A stretch of DNA of 64,000 bases from Macrostomum hystrix (taxonomy: Eukaryota > Platyhelminthes > Macrostomidae): contig CATNEN010000001.1 of the NCBI GenBank assembly GCA_950097015.1, forward strand, positions 15,059,001 to 15,123,000, given 5' to 3'. Every line of letters starts with the position of its first letter. Position 1 is the first letter of the stretch. The notes beneath the pieces were generated by a model. The model saw nothing but the letters and a program-made list of their open reading frames with translations, was not told where the DNA came from and did no database searches. The position numbers and the translations under genes are program-made. Of the stretch, positions 11,531 to 26,434 are shown piece by piece.

Positions 11531-11831
11531 ATGATCATGTCATACATGCGCAATCTCCCAAATCTTAGCCGGCCGTGCGACTTAGTTTTTGCTCTCATTT
11601 GCGACTTAGTTCGTTTCATTGCTCTATTTACGACTTAGTTTGCTCTCATTTGCTCTCTTTTTCTCTCCCCTTTTTCCTTTTGTTCACGCCTTCCTTTTTT
11701 GTCCCTTGGTCCCCCCTTTGATTTTTTTGCGCTTGGTTGATTGGTTTTTGTGACTTACCTTGCTTGGCCCTCGTTTCACCCGGCCGGTTCGGCCGGGTCG
11801 GCCGGGTGTTGCGCATGTATGGATCATGTGC
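11531..11831. mobile_element. Inverted-repeat element with GC-rich hairpin (MITE-like)
   Basis: CATACATGCGCAA at 11541-11553 and its exact reverse complement at 11809-11821 face each other about 255 bp apart, with weaker similarity outside (GATCATG) and inside. The interior left half repeats GCGACTTAGTT three times. The right half carries an exact GC-rich stem, CACCCGGCCG...CGGCCGGGTG (11777-11808). No clear target duplication, so a transposon origin is likely but not proven. Confidence 0.5.
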
Positions 11832-13814
11832 AAACTCAATATAATACAAATAAAAAGTGATACAAAATTTGTTACAATATGTCAATATATATTAACAAAA
11901 TGATAGAAATATGTGTAAATGATCATAAACTGAAGGTAGGGGGTTCATTGGTGCAGTGGCAATAACAGAATATGATCACTATCTGAATACACAATACCTT
12001 TAATTTAGAATAAATGGCAAAAAGTTATGTTAAGCATTGTGAACCATGGCTAATAGTCTGGGGGTAGAAGGGAATTAATAACAAAGTTTTTAATACAAGT
12101 GGATTGCCAAGTACAAGTTGGTCAGACAATCATCAAAAACTACTATAGAGCCCTGTGGATAGATGGTTGAGGCAAATTAATTATTATTATATTGAACTGC
12201 ATGCTTCCACTCCCCCTGTTAGCATTGGTTCACTATCATTTACATGTATCTCTTCAATTTAAATGATTAGGCCTATGAACTGATGATCCTCTGTATTCAG
12301 ATAGTGATCACATTCCATTACTACCAAATGAATTAGTATCCTCACTTCCACTATCCCTTTACAATCATTTACATATATTACTTTTCATTAAACTGTTTAA
12401 GAACATTAATTATAATACCAAAACCTTCCTAACTTTGGTTTATGATCATTTAAATGTATTCCAGCCATTTAAATGATCATACACTAATAGGGTATATATA
12501 TGATCTTTTTGTAAAGCACAAACAGCACCATATGAAACAAATTAGCAAGTTGTAATTGCTTAAAAAGAAATATATATATTTGGATCATGAAGCTATATTT
12601 AGGTGAAAAAGTGATAGTAAACTATAGGAATGCCCTATATCCCTAGTTTTAGTTTTGTCATTAGAGAATTTTTTCTGTCTGTTAAATATATTGTTTTCTA
12701 GGCAGGCCAACATTTTTACCATTGGCACATTGGCATTGGGATAGACTTACACATAAGTATTGTCTAGATCATGTAGGCCTATTATATTCCAAAAATTGGG
12801 TGTACATTGGTGTTGGTTGCCCCATTTAGCATAGGCCCTCTGTGTGGTTTGGCATGGCCCAGTGCTTTGGGTTAGTATAATGCATGTGTAGCAGTAGCAT
12901 TAATGACTAATGTATTTTCTTCCATCTAGCTTTGCTGTATTTATAGTAGATATTCAATAAAGATGGCAGACAATTTAAAACAAGTGTTTCATATGGTAAA
13001 ACAAAATATTCCTTGTTAATTAAATTTCACTCAATAAAGCAAATTGGCACATACAGCAAGTATTCTTAGAAAAATGTCATTTTAATTGATCTAATGTATT
13101 AATTTATATAAGCATGTTATTGTAACAATTACACATTTGACATTTAGTGTGTGGGCTATGGCTGGGTAGTTTTTTTTCAATTAGAATAACTGTGTGAATG
13201 ATTTAACTTACCCTATACAATCTTCTGCATGTACTTTTTCCATATGGTTTCTAGCATTGTGATGCATTCTTGTCTACTGTGACAATGTGATATATCTGTT
13301 CAGTTGTCAAGTCAGTCATCAGTCATCAAATACTTGTATAACTATAATTTCAATTTTGACAGCTCTGGTTTTGAAATAAAAAACTAGCAGATTCATCTAG
13401 AAGTAAGAGAAATTCAAAAGCTAAGAAATGCTGAATCATGCGGAACATTTGTAGGATAGTTTAATACATGTTCCTAAGCCATTATAGTGAAATGAATTAT
13501 CAACTTTAGAGAAAAATTCTTAGCTAGAAAAATAGTAGACAGAGCTTAACACTATGAACACATATTCTAAATGTTTTTGTGTTTGTTTAATGCTGATCCT
13601 AGAATTTTTTTTTAACATTGGAAACTAGAGGTCTGACCAAGTGTTTATGACCCAGTTTAGAGGAACTAAATATAGATACATGTATGATACACAAGGGGAA
13701 AGCAAAGAAAGAGTCTAGATATTCCTTGCATTCCTTGCAATTTATTAAATCCATAATTCTTGCTACAGTTCGCCAAGCAATACAATATGGGACTCTTATA
13801 AAGTGCCCTGAGTC
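11832..13814. other. AT-rich non-coding with degenerate palindromes
   Basis: Variants of ATCATTTAAATG are scattered at 12230-12490, including a perfect 16-bp hairpin at 12441-12481. No coding exon is supported. Confidence 0.4.
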
Positions 13815-13935
13815 AATATTTAGCTGGGTGTAGTGGCCCCCAGTTCATGAATTCAACAGTTGTACACAGATTATGAAATTGCCACACGATAGCTGTTCCT
13901 GTGCTACTGATTGTATATCTGGCCTAAATTTCTGC
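13815..13935 (+). mobile_element. SINE-tail remnant
   Basis: Diverged match to the PLK intron-2 copy at about 15360-15480: GCTGGGTGTAGTGG, a CAGT(T/C)CATG..CTGAACAG-like word, then GTACACAG and a GATAGCTGTTCCTGTGCTAC region. No tRNA head is visible here; it abuts the hAT-like MITE that follows. Confidence 0.5.
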
Positions 13936-13965
13936 TTATTTTCTAATAAAGTACGTTATTCTTTA

Positions 13966-14205
13966 TATATTGGCAAACTACAACCCGCGGGCCAGATTGC
14001 AGCCCTCGAAGCTATCAAATCAGGCCCGTTGCTGATACAGTATCCTGTTTTATCTCTCCCGTGTCTCATCTATCCCGTGTCTTATCTCTCCTGTGTCCCA
14101 TCTCTTATCTGTATCATCTCTCCCCTATCTCATTTTTTACATTTAAATTGGCCCAAAAATTCTATACTCTTTCGGCCCGCTAGCCAATAAGTTTACTGAC
14201 CCCTG
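13966..14205. mobile_element. hAT-type MITE remnant carrying a minisatellite seed
   Basis: The left end reads TTGGCAAACTACAACCCGCG and the right end GGCCCGC...AAGTTTACTGACCCCTG. These resemble widespread hAT elements whose termini begin CAGGGGTC.GCAAACT and continue into GGCCCGC. The outermost left bases are lost and no 8-bp target duplication is clear. Between the ends, 14045-14130 holds about five degenerate copies of a unit containing ATCTCTCCCGTGTCTC, the reverse complement of the PLK intron-4 array unit. It ends 87 bp before the PLK start codon. Confidence 0.7.
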
Positions 14206-14292
14206 TTTTGAATGATTTCAGCGCGCATTCATAAATTATTTTAACAAACAAAATTGCGACACAGAAACTAGCTGAAATCAAAGTCACCACCT

Positions 14293-19502
<5,210 letters not shown>

Positions 19503-20617
19503 GCCCTCCTGCTTGATATTATCAGCCCAATCATCTGCTGACTGAACTTGGATGATTTGGCACTTGAAACAATTATGGATTCACTTTTGGGTTCGGGTTT
19601 TGCGAAAGTGACAAGTTAGTAGTATAATATCAAATAGTAGTAAATAGATTTTTGTCGAGTTTTAGTATTTTTAAATAATCTAAAAAGTATCGCATCATTT
19701 TATTTAAGTCAGTTAAAATAGCCTTATCTAACTGGATAGATTTTTAGGAAACCATAAAAACTGATTAGTTTTTTACCGCAACTGATTTGTCTGTTATCAA
19801 GTCCCCATTGTATTGGATTAATAATATTTTGTGTATTTTAACCTACTAGGAATCAATTCTTAGCATTAATAATAATAACTAGCAGTAATAAATATCAAGA
19901 CACGATTCTTTTTTTTCTGTCATTTATCTTCAGTCTATTTGCATTTTTGCGAAAGCCTTTACTATAGATACTACTTACACTCTACAGCTGCTAGCTAGTA
20001 CTGATCTAATTAAGGGTGCTAAGCGCTACTGAAAGCTATTTACTAATAATAAATTAGCATTTTCTAAGGCTATGTTTCGTGCTAAAGCGGCATTTATGGT
20101 CGATTTACAGTTATCCTATATTTTTCAAATTTCTTTTTCGGCTGTATTATCATAATAAGCCACATTAATATACCAATCTGCTCGTAAAATTATTATTTTG
20201 TTATGCTCACACGATACTACTCTTTTCTCCCAAATTTCAGCTAAGCTTGTTATCACCAAAACAAGCGATGTGTATGCACTATTTTTAAATCGCCTATGTA
20301 GCCAATTTGTGTAGTCCGTTCCGTTTAAATAAAATCGGAAAATAAATAAACAAAAAAAACACTTCTTTTCATTTAGCAACTCCAACAGCATTCTATTACA
20401 AAACCTCGATGCCTCACAAAATTGCTTCTGTCTTAGTCCTTTCCTTTTTTACAATTTTTACTATTGTGGTGAGAAAATGTGCGCAAAACTCTACTGAAAG
20501 TTCTGATTAGTAGGATGAATTGCGTCTGATTGCATCCACCGACTAACAAATCTTAACGCAATGTGTTTTTGCGATGTGTTTTCTTAAACTATGTGTAAAA
20601 CTGCTTTTAAATGTTTA
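19503..20617. other. PLK1 3' UTR and downstream non-coding DNA
   Basis: AT-rich. Apart from the polyadenylation signals I see no exon or array. The minus ORF 20125-20391 looks like a chance frame. Confidence 0.45.
19887..19892 (+). promoter_or_regulatory. Candidate PLK1 polyadenylation signal
   Basis: First AATAAA downstream of the stop, giving a 3' UTR of about 400 nt. Another AATAAA lies near 20047, so the exact site is uncertain. Confidence 0.4.
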
Positions 20618-20748
20618 TTTGTTCAAGCTAGTCGCGTGCCTCTGATAAGAGATTCCCCACCAATTGATTTTCTATAAATAGAAACAGCTGGATCCTTGTC
20701 AGCCAATCAGATTTGAGGGTTTCCCATTCTGTATTTTAAACCCATGAG
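20618..20748 (+). repeat. Dispersed repeat, copy A
   Basis: Direct, diverged copy (roughly 75% by eye) of 23088-23222. Shared words include GATTCCCCAC, ATAGAAACAGCT, CCAATCAGATTT and TTCCCATTC. No TIRs or coding capacity; element class unknown. Confidence 0.6.
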
Positions 20749-21140
20749 ATACCTCCATGAGTATATTAACCCGATTGGATGAATGAATGAATGAGTTGCA
20801 TACCCATTTCTGATTTCGTTGACTTATTTTACTAAAAAATGTTGTGCACCAATCGACATTTCAGCCTTGTCAGTCTCGGTTCTGTTGCAACTAGCTTAAA
20901 AGAGAGACGTATAATAAGTGTACTGACGATGGTGACCGTTTCATTGAAGGTGAGGATTATCTTCAGTTATGCAATTTTTTTTGCTTTTTGATAAAATTTG
21001 TCTTGAATTATTTCCTATAATCCTTTTCGATTTTGTCAGAACGGCACGAACGGTAAAAAAATTCACGGACTTAAATAATAATATTTTTTTACAATCATTG
21101 TACAATCAGATCAGATAGAATATAAGGAATAGGCTTAGGT
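20749..21140. other. Non-coding; weak mini-exon signal
   Basis: ATGGTGACCGTTTCATTGAAG at about 20929 is followed by a donor-like GTGAGG, and TTTTGTCAG at about 21040 precedes a short frame that stops at once. I regard this as unsupported. Confidence 0.3.
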
Positions 21141-22118
21141 CCCTCAGATCTAAGACCAGATCTTATAACAGATCCCTCAGATGGGATCAGCCTTGTTCCC
21201 CAAACCAGATCCCCTCAGATGGGATCAGCCTTGTTCTCCAAACTAGATCCCATCTGATGGGATCAGCCTTGCACCCCAAACCAGATCCCCTCAGATGGGA
21301 TCAGCCTTGCACCCCAAACCAGATCCCCTCAGATGGGATCAGCCTTGCACCCCAAACCAGATCCCCTCAGATGGGATCAGCCTTGTTACCCAACCAGATC
21401 CCCTCAGATGGGATCAGCCTTGTTACCCAACCAGATCCCCTCAGATGGGATCAGCCTTGTTACCAAACCAGATCCCCTCAGATGGGATCAGCCTTGTTAC
21501 CCAACCAGATCCCCTCAGATGGGATCAGCCTTGTTACCCAACCAGATCCCCTCAGATGGGATCAGCCTTGTTACCCAACCAGATCCCCTCAGATGGGATC
21601 AGCCTTGTTCTCCAAACTAGATCCCATCTGATGGGATCAGCCTTGCACCCCAAACCAGATCCCCTCAGATGGGATCAGCCTTGTTACCCAACCAGATCCC
21701 CTCAGATGGGATCAGCCTTGTTACCCAACCAGATCCCCTCAGATGGGATCAGCCTTGTTACCCAACCAGATCCCCTCAGATGGGATCAGCCTTGTTACCC
21801 AACCAGATCCCCTCAGATGGGATCAGCCTTGTTACCCAACCAGATCCCCTCAGATGGGATCAGCCTTGCACCCCAAACCTGATCCCCTCAGATGGGATCA
21901 GCCTTGTTACCCAACCAGATCCCCTCAGATGGGATCAGCCTTGTTACCCAACCAGATCCCCTCAGATGGGATCAGCCTTGCACCCCAAACCTGATCCCCT
22001 CAGATGGGATCAGCCTTGTTACCCAACCAGATCCCCTCAGATGGGATCAGCCTTGTTACCCAACCAGATCCCCTCAGATGGGATCAGCCTTGTTACCCAA
22101 CCAGATCCCCTCCGATAG
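21141..22118. repeat. 37-38-bp minisatellite
   Basis: About 25 copies combining CAGATCCCCTCAGATGGG with ATCAGCCTTG and either TTACCCAAC or CACCCCAAAC. The alternation of the two tails is patterned, indicating block duplication. Lies between PLK1 and the minus-strand membrane-protein gene; the many open frames are repeat artefacts. Confidence 0.95.
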
Positions 22119-22510
22119 GATCAACATCCTCTCTACTCACCGAATCCCAAAAACCCAATAACTTAAAATCAAATCATTTTTAACAATCTGAAATTTCGAT
22201 AACTGAATAAATAACTTACTGATTGTAAGTTTTTTGTATATCCTGCTAACGCAGATCATTGCAGTAGAAAATTTAGGCACAACATTAGATTAATCATGTA
22301 TATAAAAAATGAATGACTTTTGAGAGCAATGGAGATATAAAAAGCGCAAAAGTTTAAATAAAAAACACATGCCGTTAGATTACTTAATTTCGAATTGTTC
22401 TGAATGTTTCATATTCGGTACTGCTATGCTACTGTCACTCAACAGATATTGTAAAGAGTGTGTGTGGCGTATTTGAAGGCTAGGGTAACAATATAAATCG
22501 AGTCTCCAAC
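22119..22510. other. 3' flank of the membrane-protein gene
   Basis: AT-rich; should hold the 3' UTR of the minus-strand gene ending at 22511. No clear AATAAA on the minus strand was found. Confidence 0.4.
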
Positions 22511-23026
22511 TCAGACGCTTTCGTATTCGCTTCTCGTTAGTCGCCTCAGAATTGGTGGCACCAATTTTCTGCGCAGACCTTTGCCATAGTTTCGCATAGC
22601 CAATAGTAGCAGGACCAATAGGATGAAGCGCAGTGTTAAGGAGAATACACCGGTTGCTAGGGACACTGTTGGCAGAGAATTAGAGAAATCTGCATTGGCC
22701 GGTATTATAGTTTCGGTACTGTTAACCAGGTAGTCAACATTAGCCACTACAACGAATGACATGTAGGCCGGCTGTAACAGGCCCGTAATTAGTAGAGCTA
22801 TAGTTAAACTATAGTACTCTAATCTAATAGCTATCACAGCCAATCCGTTCCACAGTAGTGACAGGCTGATGCCAAGGCCAAGGACTAGCTTCTCGGCTAG
22901 GCTTAAAGTGCCACTTTTTACTACGAGTAGTACAACGGATAGTGTGCTTTGCAGGTCGAATTTTATGACGCTCTCGGTAGCGAATAGGCGTCGGCAGAGG
23001 CGTTGCAAGCTGGCGTCTGCGCCAAC
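22511..23026 (-). CDS. Membrane-protein exon 2 (TM5-8 and stop)
   Basis: Acceptor TGTCATTCGCAG then GTTGGC. Starts VGADASLQRLCRRLF and ends SEYESV with TGA. The first residues continue exon 1 smoothly, which is the main argument that the two exons are one gene. Confidence 0.8.
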   Translation of the reverse strand, partial: VGADASLQRLCRRLFATESVIKFDLQSTLSVVLLVVKSGTLSLAEKLVLGLGISLSLLWNGLAVIAIRLEYYSLTIALLITGLLQPAYMSFVVVANVDYLVNSTETIIPANADFSNSLPTVSLATGVFSLTLRFILLVLLLLAMRNYGKGLRRKLVPPILRRLTRSEYESV

Positions 23027-24730
23027 CTGCGAATGACATTTTTAGGCGATAAGATTTCATAACTTTGTTTACAATTTCTTTACAAATTTTTATTGGCTTA
23101 AGTTAGTCACGTGCTTCTATTAAAGGATTCCCCACTTAAGGATTTTCTAAAAATAGAAACAGCTTGATTCTTATCATCCAATCAGATTTTAGAGCCTTCC
23201 CATTCCATATTTTAAAACCCCTCGGACACGCGTTAAAATACACGAAAAATACATTATCCGATTTCACTCTCCCATTTCCTTATTTCACTCTCTCATTTCC
23301 CGATTTCACTCTCCCATTTCCTTATTTCACTCTCCCATTTCCCGATTTCACTCTCCCATTTCCTTATTTCACTCTCCCATTTCCCGATTTCACTCTCCCA
23401 TTTCCTGATTTCACTCTCCCATTTCCTTATTTCACTCTCCCATTTCCTTATTTCACTCTCTCATTTCCTTATTTCACTCTCCCATTTCCCGATTTCACTC
23501 TCCCATTTCCCGATTTCACTCTTCCATTTCCCGATTTCACTCTCCCATTTCCCGATTTCACTCTTCCATTTCCCGATTTCACTCTCCCATTTTCTGATTT
23601 CACTCTCCCATTTCCTTATTTCACTCTCCCATTTCCCGATTTCACTCTCCCATTTCCTGATTTCACTCTCCCATTTCCTTATTTCACTCTCCCATTTCCT
23701 GATTTCACTCTTCCATTTCCCGATTTCACTCTCCCATTTTCTGATCTCACTCTCGCATTTCCTTATTTCACTCTCTCATTTCCCGATTTCACTCTCCCAT
23801 TTCCTTATTTCACTCTCTCATTTCCCGATTTCACTTTCCCATTTCCTTATTTCACTCTCCCATTTCCCGATTTCACTCTCCCATTTCCTTATTTCACTCT
23901 CTCATTTCCCGATTTCACTTTCCCATTTCCTTATTTCACTCTCCCATTTCCCGATTTCACTCTCCCATTTCCTTATTTCACTCTCTCATTTCCTTATTTC
24001 ACTCTCCCATTTCCCGATTTCACTCTCCCATTTCCCGATTTCACTCTCCCATTTTCTGATTTCACTCTCCCATTTCCTTATTTCACTCTCCCATTTCCTG
24101 ATTTCACTCTCCCATTTCCTGATTTATTTAGCATCCAACCAACATCATTCTCCACTATCTTCCTTTTTATTTTTATTTTTTTACCTTTCTAAATATGAAA
24201 TTGCCAGACGACAAGTACTCATAAACAATGAGTGCGCCAAGCACAGCAGAAGCCGGTGCCAACAATCCGGCAGTTGCTAGGCGGGCAATCTTCACAGGCG
24301 ACTGCCAGCCTTGCATGTAGATGAAATTAGCCACTAGATAAACTGTTAGCATGCACACTGTGCCCACTAGCGCCAGTAGTTCGTAGGCTCTTTCGGTGAA
24401 CACGCCGTCAAGTAGATAGTAGCCAGCAAAGCCGGCATTTAATAATAGCAGAAGAGCCAATGTGAAATCTGAATTCATCTCGGTAGCATTGGTTGCCAGA
24501 AAGTAGATAGCGAATGCCGCGCTGGCCAAGATTCCTGCTCCGGTGATGGCTAAGAAGGCCCATTCTTTAGCCGCTATATTTCCTATAGTTCGTCGCGTGC
24601 CCAGTTGAGTCTCTGAGATGGCCTGCGTGCCAGCAGTTAATTCGCTGCCAAGCATATGAGGCGGCTGCTGCTGCTGTAGCTGTGGATCATCTGTGCTAGA
24701 TTCGAAACTATCGGCAAATGGTCGCTGCAT
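22511..24730 (-). CDS. Eight-helix multi-pass membrane protein, 2 exons, function unknown
   Basis: Exon 1 (24185-24730, 182 codons) and exon 2 (22511-23026) join in phase 0 to 353 aa. The ATG at 24730 opens a hydrophilic Gln-rich N-tail (1-52). Hydrophobic segments lie at about 57-79, 88-107, 116-138 and 150-171 in exon 1, and about 205-220, 228-250, 253-275 and 303-326 in exon 2; a basic tail (GKGLRRKLVPPILRRLTRS) follows. A sequon Asn284-Ser-Thr lies in the last extramembrane loop. The motif YEYLSSGNFIFRKVGADASL, formed across the splice, resembles an uncharacterised metazoan eight-TM family (I believe annotated as DUF7789), but that link is from memory. No catalytic or ion-channel motif is seen. 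Confidence 0.8.
23088..23222 (+). repeat. Dispersed repeat, copy B
   Basis: Second copy of the 130-bp repeat at 20618-20748, same orientation. It sits in the intron of the minus-strand membrane-protein gene, between the acceptor and the 21-bp array. Confidence 0.6.
23256..24126. repeat. 21-bp minisatellite in membrane-protein intron
   Basis: About 41 copies of ATTTCACTCTCCCATTTCC followed by CG, TT or TG. The 21-bp length keeps a long open frame on the plus strand (PFPDFTL repeats), which is an artefact. In sense (minus) RNA the array is about three-quarters purine. Without it the 1158-bp intron would be about 270-290 bp. Confidence 0.95.
24185..24730 (-). CDS. Membrane-protein exon 1 (N-tail and TM1-4)
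   Basis: Donor AAG|GTAAAA. The frame continues two bases past the donor into a stop only by reading intron, and the exon ends right after the conserved-looking GNFIFRK. CTG-rich codons encode the Q4 run. Confidence 0.8.
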
Positions 24731-26214
24731 ACTGCTGTGAAAGTCTGTTTAGCTTCTCTTCTAGGTTAGATTTGTTACAATTTTATTCGACTGTCTTAAC
24801 TCTCAGCCTTAGCCTGGCTGACCAATTTCCTATTCTTAAAGCTGACTGTCCATAAGCTGTGTTTTATCTTGAAACGAAACGACGAACCATGCTAATTTAT
24901 TATAGTGAAGGAAAGAATGTACATTCATTCTTAAGTCCACGACTCTTTTATGCACGAGAAGAGGGGTGAACGGGCCATGGTGTGTACATTTATCGCTCTT
25001 ACCCCCAACACACCAACCACCCCTTTCTCGCGCGGGCGCGCACGTGACGTGACCAATAGAGGAGGGACTAAAATCTTCCAAGTTCAACACCCCCAACTGA
25101 GTGCGTCTGTCACATTGATATTGACATAACTATATGCATTTGCATTTAATGGTAATGAAACTATTTTTAATAGTACGTTCATTTCTGCTTCAGTGTAGGA
25201 TTGTAGGCTTGGCTTATTTTCTATCCGAATTTTCTAACCACAAACTAGCACAAACCGTTGGCTCATGTTTGCTTATTTTACGATTGCCTATCTGTGTCTG
25301 CTTATCTTGACTTTGCTTTGAAGCATCAGATTAAATTATTTAAAAATAGAATTAAAAAACGGGCTACTTATTATGACAGTAATGTTTATTTAGACTGCTA
25401 TTAAAAGTCGCATTATTTCCTTGCTACTTGTCCTACTAATAGTAGCCTTGTAAGAAACTTGTAGAATTTTAACAAACTAAAGTTTCGTATTTCGTTATAC
25501 GACACTAATTTGTGCTACAAAATCCTAGGAACATTAAAACATACAAAAGCATCTCAGCCAAATGTATCTTGCTTTATCATGGAAGCCACAAGATTCCAGC
25601 GGAATCAATAGTAAATTATCATCCAGATCGGATTCTGGGATTATAAGGTGGGGCCTGATCAAGCTCAAAGGTTTGACTGATTGGGGCGGAGATGGTTACT
25701 GTCATGTAGCATATGGCCTAGTGTGTGCACTTGCGCGAATAATCTAAGGATTCTGAGCTAGGAAGGAAGGAAGGAAGGAAGATGCAACAGAGATTCGAAT
25801 GACTGAGGAGAGCCCAGATCAGCAGACTTGGGGATAAACCGGGTGGGGGATCTCGTTTCCTTCTTCTCTGAATATATATAGCCCTTACAAATGTAGGATA
25901 TCGATCATTTCTGTTCAAGAAAGAAACTACGAAGTGGCAGAACGATGAAGACTTTCATTCTTTTATAAAGACACTATTGTTAAAGTCGTAGCGGTTTTTT
26001 GCAGAATCATTTGTGTTTCGCATCGAAGCGAAGACATCATTATTGTTAATAGATATTCTGCAGGAGGGCTGCGGGCAATGGCACATCATTTGGTGACACT
26101 AGACCTGCAGCCAGCGAGGAGGCAATTCTGCCCATTTCGCTGACTCCTGAGCACACACACAGATAGCGTATGCTCACACAGGTGTGTACATATTTGTCAT
26201 ATTTCTCATCGTCA
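24731..26214. other. Upstream region of the membrane-protein gene, then non-coding
   Basis: 24940-25090 is relatively GC/CpG-rich (CGCGCGGGCGCGCACGTGAC near 25030), and could be a promoter for the minus-strand gene. A (GGAA)n microsatellite lies at 25761-25781. No exon is supported. Confidence 0.4.
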
Positions 26215-26360
26215 GACAGTGTACACTCTCACTGTGCCTTTGAGGTTGGCCCTAAAGGGCGTAAATTGCACGACAAGCCCCCAAGCCTTCTCTCCGCGGC
26301 TGTGCCCCGAATTAATGTGGCCTCGTCGCGGAATCGAACTCAGGAAAGTTGGAAAGTTGA
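26215..26360 (-). mobile_element. SINE-like fragment, minus strand
   Basis: The minus strand reads GAGTTCGATTCCGCGACGAGG, a good Pol III B-box (GTTCGATTCC), followed by GGGCACAGCCGCG and GCCCTTTAGGGCCAACCTC. This arrangement fits a tRNA-derived SINE with a degraded head. The 20-bp array starts about 70 bp on its head side. Confidence 0.5.
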
Positions 26361-26434
26361 AAACTATTTTACAAGTTGAAAGTTTTCGCTAATTATATTA
26401 ACTACAGTTAGCCCCGCTGTTTTTCAAGTTATTC

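Noticed and set aside
20929-21080. Two-exon mini-gene MVTVSLK + NGTNGKKIHGLK
   Set aside because: Only 19 codons in total, with no homologue or other support.
23164-24192. 342-codon ORF with PFPDFTL repeats
   Set aside because: 21-bp array within the intron of a minus-strand gene.
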